Assembly: GCA_018400625.1 (NCBI GenBank) | Contig: JAGYMJ010000476.1 | Span: 1 to 7,074 of the forward strand | Direction: 5' to 3' | Source: Planctomycetota bacterium | Lineage (GTDB): Bacteria; Planctomycetota; Brocadiia; SM23-32 | Length of the DNA: 7,074 nucleotides | The notes under the pieces: generated by a model | The model's database searches: none | What the model saw: the letters and a program-made list of their open reading frames with translations, nothing else | What the model was told of the DNA's origin: nothing | Part shown: in pieces, positions 1 to 6,987 of the stretch | Layout: every line of letters begins with the position of its first letter | Numbering within the stretch: the first letter of the stretch is position 1 | Program-made: the position numbers and the translations under genes

Positions 1-83
1 TACGAGCCGGGTTTTCGGCCGGGCTGCTGGCCGCAAAAAGCGGGTCTTTGAATATGGAACGTTTTGCGGTTAAAATAATGTGA
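1..83 (+). CDS. 3' end of an unidentified upstream ORF (partial; possibly PfkB-type kinase tail)
   Basis: An open frame enters from the left edge (first full codon at 3) and stops at TGA 81-83. It gives 26 residues beginning RAGFSAGLLAAKSG and ending FAVKIM. The start R-A-G-F-x-A-G-L-L followed by a short spacer and x-E-R-F-A loosely resembles the helix after the GAGD motif in PfkB/adenosine-kinase-like sugar kinases (…DxFRAGFLAGLL…). The diagnostic GAGD residues would lie outside the window, and the protein ends earlier than those kinases normally do. This could also be a chance open frame. It stops 57 bases before the rnfE start chosen here. The function is not established. Confidence 0.3.
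   Translation, partial: RAGFSAGLLAAKSGSLNMERFAVKIM
48..76 (+). promoter_or_regulatory. candidate sigma70-type promoter for rnfE-rnfA
   Basis: TTGAAT at 48-53 (4 of 6 matches to TTGACA) and TAAAAT at 71-76 (5 of 6 matches to TATAAT) are separated by exactly 17 bases. Transcription would begin near 82-85, about 55 bases ahead of the rnfE start. The element overlaps the end of the upstream ORF. It is a match by eye to a degenerate consensus, so a chance match is possible. Confidence 0.35.
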
Positions 84-140
84 AAAATCGCAGGTCCCCA
101 ATTATCCAACATAGAACGAAAAACTTAAAAGGTGATGACG

Positions 141-764
141 ATGGCTGACGAATATAGTCTCAGGAAAGAGATAACGAAAGGTTTTATCCAGCAGAACGCG
201 GTTTTTGTGCTTGCATTGGGATTATGCCCGACATTGGCGGTTACTACCGGGCTGAAGAACGCCGTCGCGATGGGGATAGCGGTGATCGCCGTTATGGTAT
301 GCTCCAATTTCATTATCTCACTTTTTCGCAGATTCATACCGGAACAGGTGAGGATACCATGCTTTATCGTCATTATAGCTTCGTTCGTAACAATGGTGGA
401 TATCCTGTTCAAAGCCTACCTGCCGCCGGAGATAAACGCTGCTCTCGGGATATTTATACCTTTGATCGTCGTGAACTGTGCAATTCTCAACAGGGCTGAA
501 GCGTTTGCCTATAACAAAACTCTCGGCCGGTCGGTTCTTGACGGCCTGGGGATCGGGCTGGGTTTCACCATTTCCATTTCATTATTGGCCGCGATAAGAG
601 AAGCTCTCGGGAGCGGCACTTTGTGGGATTATCCATGGGTCCCCTCGAGTTTTCCCCTTGAATACGTCTCTGCAAGCGTCATGATACAGGCCCCTGGAGC
701 ATTTCTTGCGCTCGGTTTACTTATGGGCCTTTTCAACCGTTTTCTGAAAAATGAAAGTTCTTAA
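141..764 (+). CDS. rnfE: RnfE, membrane subunit of the Rnf ferredoxin:NAD+ oxidoreductase
   Basis: An integral membrane subunit of about 207 residues, the usual RnfE/NqrD length, with about six hydrophobic segments. Family marks are clear: the N-terminal L-G-L-C-P motif with Cys29, and the mid-protein N-C-A-I motif with Cys113. By homology with Rnf and Na+-NQR structures, these two cysteines and their RnfA counterparts bind a 2Fe-2S cluster inside the membrane that carries electrons across it. The other conserved blocks (FIPLIVVNCAILNRAEAFA, then a Gly-rich helix GLGIGLGFT) are typical of RnfE rather than RnfA. The start at ATG 141 is preferred because AAGGTG at 129-134 is a well-placed ribosome binding site six bases upstream. 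GTG 132 and ATG 135 are in frame but would overlap or abut that site. rnfA follows after 91 bases. Assignment to E over A rests on the NRAEAFA motif and the charged N-terminus. Confidence 0.95.
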   Translation: MADEYSLRKEITKGFIQQNAVFVLALGLCPTLAVTTGLKNAVAMGIAVIAVMVCSNFIISLFRRFIPEQVRIPCFIVIIASFVTMVDILFKAYLPPEINAALGIFIPLIVVNCAILNRAEAFAYNKTLGRSVLDGLGIGLGFTISISLLAAIREALGSGTLWDYPWVPSSFPLEYVSASVMIQAPGAFLALGLLMGLFNRFLKNESS

Positions 765-855
765 TATCAACGAATGAAGGCGGGAATAATGGGGTTAAAT
801 GAATTCCTTTTGAACGGCAAAATCTGAAAACTCATTTATAAGGAGTGAAGCTATT

Positions 856-1497
856 ATGACTTTAACAACTGTGCTGACAATTTCATTCTCAGCCGTTTTT
901 GTTTCCAATTTTGTCCTTGCCCGATTTTTGGGCTTGTGCCCGTTTATCGGCGTTACCAAGAAGATGGAGAACGCGCTGGGGATGGGGGCCGCGGTAACAT
1001 TTGTCATGTTTCTCGCCAGTTTTGTCACCTACCTGCTCTACGGATTGATTTTGAAAGAAGGTGCGCTGTGGATCGATGCCGATTTAGAGCTGGTTTTACG
1101 TACACCTATGTATATACTTGTTATTGCAACTCTGGTTCAGCTTGTAGAAATGTTCCTGAGGGCGCGCGTCCCGGCGCTCTATGATGCCCTGGGGATCTAT
1201 CTGCCGCTCATTACCACCAACTGTGCCATCATGGGCGTCGCTCTACTCAACACAACTGACGCGCCCGTCGAGATTCGCAGTGTGGCGGAAACGGGTTTCG
1301 GACAGGGCCTGATAGTTGCAAGCTGGCACGGGATAAGCGCCGGTATAGGGTTCACTCTCGCCATGATTCTGATGAGCGGCATACGGGAAAGGCTTGACGC
1401 CGCCGATGTGCCTGCACCGTTTAAGGGGATGCCGATAGCTTTTATTTGCGCGGGCCTTATGTCGTTGGCATTCTTCGGTTTCACCGGTATGTTATAA
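856..1497 (+). CDS. rnfA: RnfA, membrane subunit of the Rnf ferredoxin:NAD+ oxidoreductase
   Basis: A 213-residue, six-helix membrane protein homologous to RnfE and inverted relative to it in the membrane (known for the family). The opening segment S-N-F-V-L-A-R-F-L-G-L-C-P with Cys28 and the central I-T-T-N-C-A-I-M-G block with Cys123 are RnfA/NqrE signatures. The two cysteines pair with those of RnfE to hold the intramembrane 2Fe-2S cluster. A strong ribosome binding site AGGAG at 841-845 lies 10 bases before the ATG, so the start is secure. A residue stretch between helices 4 and 5 (TTDAPVEIRSVAETG) is hydrophilic, as in relatives. rnfB, which follows rnfA in many ABCDGE operons, is not the next gene here. 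An exported foldase-like gene begins 35 bases downstream. Confidence 0.95.
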   Translation: MTLTTVLTISFSAVFVSNFVLARFLGLCPFIGVTKKMENALGMGAAVTFVMFLASFVTYLLYGLILKEGALWIDADLELVLRTPMYILVIATLVQLVEMFLRARVPALYDALGIYLPLITTNCAIMGVALLNTTDAPVEIRSVAETGFGQGLIVASWHGISAGIGFTLAMILMSGIRERLDAADVPAPFKGMPIAFICAGLMSLAFFGFTGML

Positions 1498-1532
1498 AAA
1501 CTAAAACCGCCTCTTTGTGGTAAACGATCCCA

Positions 1533-3284
1533 ATGCAATATAAATCGCTTTTATCGAGTAAGTATTTAATAAAACTAATTTTGGCTTTGACTCCCTTGAT
1601 AACTGCTCCTCATACTGATCTGAGAGCTGAAGAGAAAAGCGAGTATATCCTTAGAGTAAATGATAGATATGTCTCCCGTGATAGCCTGGGTCAACTGTTG
1701 AAACGTTTTGTCGGGCCCGAAGTTATCGGCCAATTCCTCCATATGAAGCTCATTGATATCAGGGCCGAAGAAGCCGGGATATCCCTGTCAGAAGAAGAGA
1801 TTCATCAAAGGATGGAGCATGAAGTCAAAAAGCAACTCGAAGATTTATTTGAATACAACAGATTGACAAGAGAGGAGTTTGTCATCTATATACGACGAGA
1901 AGGTACCGAACTTGAACAATTGAGAAACCAAATAAGGGATACTATAAATGAAAAGGAACTTAAAAGGAGATTGACTATAGAAAAAATTCTTGCGCATGAT
2001 AATGATATTGATATTGATGTTACGGAAGCTGAGGTGAAGCGACTTTTTCAATGGCGTTTCGGACAACGTATAGTGGCCGCTCATATCCAGGTTGCCGACC
2101 AGGAAACAGCACGGCAGGTCTATGCTTACCTCCGGTTGAATCCCGGACACTGGGATGAAATGGTGGAAAGAGTATCTGACGATAAAAGAAGTGTTCCCTA
2201 CAATGGCCGGATGCTCCCGTTCCCTTCCGACACGGAATTGGGAAGCGCCTTCGCTGATAAAAAGCCGGAAGACATGTTCGTTCACCAAACGGAAAGAGGC
2301 TGGCATGTTATGAAGGTTATCAACATCTTTGAGGAAGCAGATGTTGATTTTGAAGAGGTGAAGAATCAGATTGAAGACGAGATGTATGTCAGAAAGGCAG
2401 AGAATTTAATACCCTTGTGGCTGGAGGAATTACGAAAAGAAGCCGTGATAGATGAGCCGCTGGGATCAGAGAATGGTGTTCTGGCGGAAGTCAACGGCAG
2501 ACAAATTATGGAAAGTGAGTTTGAAGATATTCTTATACAACAATATGGTTTCGAGTACCTGCCCCGAGTCATTGAAAGGGAGTTGATCGCCCAGGAGGCC
2601 GAAAAAAAAGGTATCGAGGTCGCTCAGGTCGATGTTGAGAAAAAACGGGATAAAATGACCCGGAAACTTTTCATCTCCGAAGCTTTTGACAACGATTATT
2701 TGCCCGCGGAATTTGAAAAGGAGCTTTTTTCAAAAGGCCTTTCCCCTGATCTTTACATGAACCATATACAGCAGCTTTATCTCGATAGGGAGGGTATTGA
2801 AACCTTCTTGAAAGCCCAAAGGATTGCTTTAGATCGGTTGATTTCGGAAGAATATACCGACAACACAAGAGAAAGAGCTTCCGGACCGAAGGCTGCAGTT
2901 CAAAGATTTACCGGCAAAAGCAGAGAAGAAATAGACCAGGTGCGCACAACCGTTGAGAACCAGGGTAACCTCTCGAAACTCGTCCTTATCGAATCCGACG
3001 ACCCCCTGGCCTGGTTAACATGTGGAATAGTATCGGAAATCACGCCGGAAGAAAGCTATTATGAAAAGATTGATGGTCTTGTGCCCGGTCAGCTTTCAGA
3101 AATTTTTGAAGAAGACGGAAGATATGTTTTTTTCATGCTTCTGGAAAAGGATGATCAGGCCGCGAAAAAGCCTGGTGAAGAGATAAAAACGGATGATGGG
3201 TACAAAAAGCGGGAGGCCCAACGCGCTATACCCGCACTTTTACGCGAACTCGAAAGGGAAGCCGAGATAGAGAGATACAACTGA
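1533..3284 (+). CDS. exported SurA/PpiC-like peptidyl-prolyl isomerase or chaperone with duplicated modules
   Basis: 583 residues. Residues 1-32 form a Sec signal peptide: basic start, a hydrophobic core (YLIKLILALTPLIT) and a plausible cleavage site after Leu-Arg-Ala32. There is no lipobox, so the mature protein is probably periplasmic. Residues about 37-170 resemble the SurA N-terminal chaperone domain (V-N-D-R-Y-V-S-R-D, then a long charged helical region). Residues about 180-265 form a parvulin-type domain that keeps both family histidines, His184 (AAHIQ) and His258 (GWHVM), but lacks a clear GG-x-L-G motif. From about 315 (LAEVNGRQIMESEF) a second SurA-N-like module starts. About 482-540 (…GLVPGQLSEIFEEDGRYVFFML) looks like a second parvulin fold in which Phe533/Phe534 stand where the terminal His would be. 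The likely role is a chaperone for exported or membrane proteins. An Rnf assembly role is inferred only from position. The ATG at 1533 has a weak ribosome binding site. It ends TGA directly against the ATG of the next gene. Confidence 0.8.
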   Translation: MQYKSLLSSKYLIKLILALTPLITAPHTDLRAEEKSEYILRVNDRYVSRDSLGQLLKRFVGPEVIGQFLHMKLIDIRAEEAGISLSEEEIHQRMEHEVKKQLEDLFEYNRLTREEFVIYIRREGTELEQLRNQIRDTINEKELKRRLTIEKILAHDNDIDIDVTEAEVKRLFQWRFGQRIVAAHIQVADQETARQVYAYLRLNPGHWDEMVERVSDDKRSVPYNGRMLPFPSDTELGSAFADKKPEDMFVHQTERGWHVMKVINIFEEADVDFEEVKNQIEDEMYVRKAENLIPLWLEELRKEAVIDEPLGSENGVLAEVNGRQIMESEFEDILIQQYGFEYLPRVIERELIAQEAEKKGIEVAQVDVEKKRDKMTRKLFISEAFDNDYLPAEFEKELFSKGLSPDLYMNHIQQLYLDREGIETFLKAQRIALDRLISEEYTDNTRERASGPKAAVQRFTGKSREEIDQVRTTVENQGNLSKLVLIESDDPLAWLTCGIVSEITPEESYYEKIDGLVPGQLSEIFEEDGRYVFFMLLEKDDQAAKKPGEEIKTDDGYKKREAQRAIPALLRELEREAEIERYN

Positions 3285-4481
3285 ATGAGCGCACAGCAGA
3301 AAATAGAATTTGCTCAGCGGTTAACTGAACTGCCGCCTTATATATTCGGGAGGCTCAATGCTATTAAAGCCGCACGCCGACGTGCGGGGGAAGATGTCAT
3401 CGACCTTGGCATGGGGAATCCGACCGACCCAACCCCCAGGCCCATCATTGATAAATTGTGTGAAGCTGTCAAAGACCCCAAAAATCATCGATACAGTGTT
3501 CAGGCGGACGGGATTTATAACTTGAAAAGGGAAGTCAGCCGTTTTTACCGCGCAGAATACGGTGTTGAAGTCGATCCGGAAGATGAAGTGGTCTGCACCA
3601 TAGGGAGTAAAGAAGGGCTCTCGCATCTGCTCCTGGCTGCAATGGGGCCGGGCGATATTGCGATTGTGCCGAGTCCGGCCTTCCCCGTCCATATACACGG
3701 AGTAAGGCTTGCCGGCGGTTCGGTGCTCTCTATACCTCTCGGCACGGGAGAAAAGTTTTTCAGCGATCTTCGGTTCACATTAGATAATTTCAAACCCCGA
3801 CCGAAGATGCTGATTGTTAACTTCCCGCACAATCCGTCAACATTAACTGTCGATCGGGATTTTTTTGAAAAACTCATCCCCTTCTGCCGTGAAAAGGGGT
3901 TGTTTCTCATTCACGATTTTGCCTACAGTCATATTACTTTCGACGGCTATACCGCCCCCAGCATGCTTCAGGTCGAAGGGGCACGAGGAATTGGTGTTGA
4001 ATTTACAACCATGTCAAAAAGCTTTAACATGGCCGGCTGGCGCGTAGGATTCGCTGTCGGGCATAAAGATGCTGTCGGTGCTCTTTCCCGCATCAAGGGG
4101 TATTTTGATTATGGAATGTTCATGCCGGTGCAAATTGCAAGTATTATAGCGCTCAGGCACTGCAAAGAGACATCAAAACAGCAAGCGCTGCTGTATGAAC
4201 ATCGACGTGACGTTCTTTGCGAGGGCCTTGAGAGGATCGGATGGCCGGTGGAAAAGCCCAGGGCCACCATGTTTGCCTGGGTGAGAATCCCCGAACAATA
4301 CCGGCACATGAGTTCTCTGGATTTCAGCCTGCTGCTGCTTGAAGAGGCCAATGTTGCCGTTGCCCCCGGTGAAGCGTTCGGCCCGGGCGGTGAACAATAC
4401 CTGAGAATGGCTCTGGTGGAGAATGAACAGCGGCTCAAACAGGCTGTCAGACAGATGGGACGTTTTCTGAAATTGAAATAA
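3285..4481 (+). CDS. alaC: AlaC-type class I/II PLP aminotransferase (probable glutamate-pyruvate transaminase)
   Basis: 398 residues, a full-length fold-type I aminotransferase. It closely follows E. coli AlaC (recalled, about 412 aa): L-P-P-Y-I-F near the start, D-L-G-M-G-N-P, then I-G-S-K-E-G (106-111) at the cofactor phosphate site. Next come N-F-P-H-N-P with Asn183, H-D-F-A-Y with Asp211 (pyridine nitrogen) and Tyr214, and S-K-S-F-N-M-A-G-W-R with Lys245, the Schiff-base lysine. Y-L-R-M-A-L contains Arg374, which binds the substrate carboxylate. All catalytic residues are present, so it should be active. The probable reaction is pyruvate + glutamate to alanine + 2-oxoglutarate. LL-diaminopimelate or aspartate aminotransferase activity cannot be excluded, as these subfamilies are close. 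Its ATG abuts the TGA of the foldase gene with no gap, indicating translational coupling. It precedes rnfC by 24 bases. Confidence 0.88.
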   Translation: MSAQQKIEFAQRLTELPPYIFGRLNAIKAARRRAGEDVIDLGMGNPTDPTPRPIIDKLCEAVKDPKNHRYSVQADGIYNLKREVSRFYRAEYGVEVDPEDEVVCTIGSKEGLSHLLLAAMGPGDIAIVPSPAFPVHIHGVRLAGGSVLSIPLGTGEKFFSDLRFTLDNFKPRPKMLIVNFPHNPSTLTVDRDFFEKLIPFCREKGLFLIHDFAYSHITFDGYTAPSMLQVEGARGIGVEFTTMSKSFNMAGWRVGFAVGHKDAVGALSRIKGYFDYGMFMPVQIASIIALRHCKETSKQQALLYEHRRDVLCEGLERIGWPVEKPRATMFAWVRIPEQYRHMSSLDFSLLLLEEANVAVAPGEAFGPGGEQYLRMALVENEQRLKQAVRQMGRFLKLK

Positions 4482-4495
4482 AAAAACGCACATTC

Positions 4496-4499
4496 AGGA
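4496..4499 (+). promoter_or_regulatory. ribosome binding site for rnfC
   Basis: AGGA lies six bases before ATG 4506 in an A-rich leader of only 24 bases after the aminotransferase stop. There is no room for a terminator, so rnfC is probably read on the same transcript as the two preceding genes. Confidence 0.6.
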
Positions 4500-4505
4500 A
4501 AAATT

Positions 4506-5843
4506 ATGGCAATAAAAAACAATAAAAAAATCACATTTCCCTACGGTGGCGTGCATCCTCCGGAAGGCAAACAGACGAAAGACATGCCCCTTGAGCGCTC
4601 CGAACCACCGGCAACAGTGGAAGTTTTGATGGCACAGCATATCGGCGCCCCCGCCGTTCCTGTCGTTAAGCGCCGTCAGGAAGTCAAAAAGGGGGAGCTT
4701 ATCGGTGAAGCTCAGGGATTTATCAGCGCCAATATCCATTCGCCCGTCAGCGGAAAGGTCAAGCGTATGGAGAACCGGATACATAACCCGACAGGAAAAC
4801 CCGCTGCGGCTGTTATCATCGACAACGATGGTGAAGACCAATGGGCTGAGGGCTGCAATGAAGAACAGAATGTTTCGGACATGGAACCCCAATCAATGAT
4901 CGCTCTCGTCCGGCAGGCCGGAATCGTCGGTATGGGCGGCGCCGCTTTCCCCGCCCATGTTAAATTGAGCCCCCCCGAGGAAACCCCTGTCTCCGATGTT
5001 ATAATAAACGGCGCTGAATGCGAGCCCATGCTCACCTGCGACCACCGTTTAATGCTCGAAAAAACGCAGGAAATAATTCAAGCCACCCGGCTTATAATGA
5101 AAATTGTGCGCGCCGGAAACGGTTATATCGGCATAGAGAAAAACAAACCGGACGCTATCGCCGCTTTCAGGCAGGAACTCGAGAAAAACGCCGATAAAAA
5201 TATTCAACTCTTACCGCTTGAGGTCAGCTATCCGCAAGGCGCCGAACAGCAACTGATAACAGCAATAACCGGCCGGGAAGTGCCGGCGGGGGGCGGTTTG
5301 CCCTCACATGTCGGCTGCCTCGTTCATAATGTCGCCACCGCGCTGGCGATTCGAGAGGCCATCCAGTACAAAATACCGTTGATTGAGCGCCCACTGACAG
5401 TGGCCGGAACCGCGATTAAAAAACCTGGGAATTTCTACGAATTGATAGGAACTTCCATCCAGCACATATTAAAGAGGCAGGAGGTTGAAGATGACATGAA
5501 ATTGCTGATATCCGGCGGTCCCATGATGGGGGTTGCACAGGGGCAGACGGAAGTGCCGCTCCTAAAAGGCAATAGCGGCATATTGGCTATGAGGGCCGCT
5601 GAAATAGGTGAACAGCGCGCTTGCATCCGCTGTGGACGGTGTGTTGAGGCATGCCCCCTGCGACTGATGCCGAATATGATCAGTGTTTTATGTGAAAATG
5701 AAAGATGGCAGGAAGCACAGGAGGAATACCAGGTCCGGGAATGTAAAGAATGTGGATGCTGTGCATATATCTGCCCCGCCAATAGAAAAATCGTGCATAT
5801 GATAAAATGGTGTAAGGCGGAATTGGCCGCGGCCGGTGCATAG
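4506..5843 (+). CDS. rnfC: RnfC, peripheral NADH/FMN/4Fe-4S subunit of the Rnf complex
   Basis: A 445-residue soluble subunit that docks on the cytoplasmic side and exchanges electrons with NAD(H). The N-terminal F-P-Y-G-G-V-H-P-P is the RnfC opening motif. Residues about 30-100 form a barrel-sandwich-type segment (ISANIHSPVSGKVKRME). The flavin/NADH domain shares the complex I 51-kDa (NuoF) fold: G-I-V-G-M-G-G-A-A-F-P at 139-149 and N-G-A-E-C-E-P at 168-174. Two 4Fe-4S motifs follow: Cys373/376/379/383 and Cys413/416/419/423, each with Pro after the last Cys. The Fe-S motifs distinguish it from NqrA. The length matches the compact RnfC of acetogens and clostridia, without the long Ala/Lys-rich C-terminal extension of gammaproteobacterial RsxC. 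In canonical operons rnfD follows at once. Here 163 bases intervene, holding an inverted-repeat element that starts directly after the stop codon. Confidence 0.97.
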   Translation: MAIKNNKKITFPYGGVHPPEGKQTKDMPLERSEPPATVEVLMAQHIGAPAVPVVKRRQEVKKGELIGEAQGFISANIHSPVSGKVKRMENRIHNPTGKPAAAVIIDNDGEDQWAEGCNEEQNVSDMEPQSMIALVRQAGIVGMGGAAFPAHVKLSPPEETPVSDVIINGAECEPMLTCDHRLMLEKTQEIIQATRLIMKIVRAGNGYIGIEKNKPDAIAAFRQELEKNADKNIQLLPLEVSYPQGAEQQLITAITGREVPAGGGLPSHVGCLVHNVATALAIREAIQYKIPLIERPLTVAGTAIKKPGNFYELIGTSIQHILKRQEVEDDMKLLISGGPMMGVAQGQTEVPLLKGNSGILAMRAAEIGEQRACIRCGRCVEACPLRLMPNMISVLCENERWQEAQEEYQVRECKECGCCAYICPANRKIVHMIKWCKAELAAAGA

Positions 5844-5963
5844 GGCTTTTGTTGCATAAATACCGCTCCACCGGGACAAGCCCGGCGGTAACGTTTTCAC
5901 AGAATATTTACAGATTTCCAGACTTAAAACTTTACGCGGACTTACGCAACTAAGCATTAGGCC
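5844..5963. repeat. imperfect inverted-repeat pair, possible IS5-family-type MITE remnant
   Basis: The arm at 5845-5866 (core GTTGCATAA) and the reverse complement of 5936-5955 (core GTTGCGTAA) agree in 17 of 22 aligned columns, counted by hand with two one-base gaps. They bound a segment of about 110 bases with no coding potential. The left end GGCTTTTGTTGCATAAAT closely resembles the terminal repeats I recall for IS5/IS903-group elements (GGCTTTGTTGAATAAATC). GCATAGG at 5838-5844 and GCATTAGG at 5954-5961 could be a degraded flanking duplication, but they overlap the arms and may be chance. No second copy exists in this window, so mobility is inferred, not shown. Confidence 0.4.
5862..5889 (+). 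other. GC-rich hairpin in the rnfC-rnfD gap
   Basis: CCGGG at 5871-5875 pairs with CCCGG at 5881-5885 around a five-base loop. ACCG at 5862-5865 can extend the stem with CGGT at 5886-5889, leaving a five-base bulge. It lies 18 bases after the rnfC stop. Only a short GTTTTC follows, so it is a poor intrinsic terminator. It could protect or attenuate the rnfC message, or be internal structure of the repeat element around it. Confidence 0.35.
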
Positions 5964-6006
5964 AATAAAACCGTTTTTTTGTAACGAAAAGCACCCAATT
6001 TAGCTC

Positions 6007-6987
6007 GTGAATGAAACCATGTCAAAACTTCTGATTAAATCGTCGCCTCATCTGAAAGATGAGGACACAATATCAACAATTATGTGGTCTGTGGCCCTGG
6101 CGCTGACGCCGGCCGTCGTCATGAGTATTTACTTTTTCAGGCTTTCAGCAGTTTCTATCTATTTAAACTGCATCATAGCGGCTTTGATTTCTGAGCTGAT
6201 ATGCTTGAAACTGCGAGGTAAGCCACTGCATCACGCCTCGGACGGCAGCGCTTTTGTTACCGGTCTTCTGACGGCGATGATTTTGCCGCCGGGCAGCGCT
6301 TATTACGTCGGCATTGTTGCAGCAGGATTTGCGATTGCTATAGTCAAACACTGTTTCGGCGGGTTGGGCCATAATATCTGGAACCCCGCCCTGGCGGGGC
6401 GCGTTTTCGTGCAATTCGCCTACCCTACGGAAGTTAATCTCTCCGAATGGATGGTACCCTCTTCATTGTTTGGAAACGGTGCCGATGCAGTAACCCAGGC
6501 CAGCCCTCTGGTCGAGCAAGTGGACAGCTACCTGGAGCTTTTCCTCGGGATTGGGGTTTCGGGAAGTCTTGGTGAGACATGTAAACTGGCCTTGTTAATA
6601 GGCGGCTTGTATTTGATTTTCAGAAAAATTATCGACTGGCGCGTTCCTGTGTACTACATCGGAACAGTTTTTGTTCTTACCTACCTCTTGCCGGCAAAGT
6701 CCGGCCTGGATTTCAGCCCTTACTATCATGTTCTTTCAGGTGGACTATTTATCGGCGCCTTCTTCATGGCGACTGATATGGTCACTTCGCCCGTAACGCC
6801 GCTGGGGCGTTTAATTTTCGCAGTGGGCTGCGGCATTCTTGTCGTAGTCATACGTCTTTACGGCGGGTACCCTGAGGGGGTGGCCTATTCAATTCTACTC
6901 ATGAATACCGCAGTACCTTTAATCGACCGTTATTGTAAGCCCAGAATATATGGTTCCAAAACAAAACAGGCAGGATCGTCATTATGA
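6007..6987 (+). CDS. rnfD: RnfD, flavinylated membrane subunit of the Rnf complex
   Basis: 326 residues from GTG 6007. ATG 6019 (giving M-S-K-L-L-I-K-S-S-P-H) fits the family N-terminus better and may be the true start. Neither has a good ribosome binding site, and TAG at 6001 bars anything further upstream. It is a multi-spanning membrane protein homologous to NqrB, with the family blocks GGLGHNIWNPALAGRVFVQF, FFMATDMVTSPVTPLGR and YPEGVAYSILLMNT. In this family ApbE attaches FMN covalently to Thr in an S/T-G-A-T motif. The matching site here is D160-A-V-T-Q-A-S166-P-L, so the acceptor position is Ser and the usual Gly is Gln. Otherwise the protein looks intact. Its TGA overlaps the rnfG ATG by four bases (ATGA). 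Confidence 0.95.
   Translation: MNETMSKLLIKSSPHLKDEDTISTIMWSVALALTPAVVMSIYFFRLSAVSIYLNCIIAALISELICLKLRGKPLHHASDGSAFVTGLLTAMILPPGSAYYVGIVAAGFAIAIVKHCFGGLGHNIWNPALAGRVFVQFAYPTEVNLSEWMVPSSLFGNGADAVTQASPLVEQVDSYLELFLGIGVSGSLGETCKLALLIGGLYLIFRKIIDWRVPVYYIGTVFVLTYLLPAKSGLDFSPYYHVLSGGLFIGAFFMATDMVTSPVTPLGRLIFAVGCGILVVVIRLYGGYPEGVAYSILLMNTAVPLIDRYCKPRIYGSKTKQAGSSL

Noticed and set aside
774..827. 17-codon ORF in the 91-base rnfE-rnfA gap
   Set aside because: It is very short, has no clear ribosome binding site and resembles nothing known. The gap otherwise holds only the rnfA ribosome binding site.
810..842. Possible promoter TTGAAC…TATAAG ahead of rnfA
   Set aside because: The spacer is 21 bases, too long for a sigma70 promoter, and the -10-like sequence merges into the rnfA ribosome binding site.
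141..1497. Na+-NQR (nqrD/nqrE) instead of Rnf
   Set aside because: The linked peripheral subunit at 4506-5843 carries two 4Fe-4S motifs and the RnfC opening motif, which NqrA lacks.
1998..2021. Short GATATT-type repeat encoding Asp/Ile alternation in the foldase gene
   Set aside because: Only two near-exact units within one coding frame. It reads as a low-complexity acidic linker, not a regulatory or slippage repeat.
1845..2306. Long reverse-strand open frame opposite the foldase gene, and similar minus-strand frames across the window
   Set aside because: They lie fully inside well-supported + strand genes, lack ribosome binding sites and encode no recognisable domain, so they are antisense shadows.
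5964..5981. T-tract of seven before rnfD as an intrinsic terminator
   Set aside because: No stable GC-rich stem lies directly before the Ts. The 5862-5889 hairpin is more than 80 bases away.
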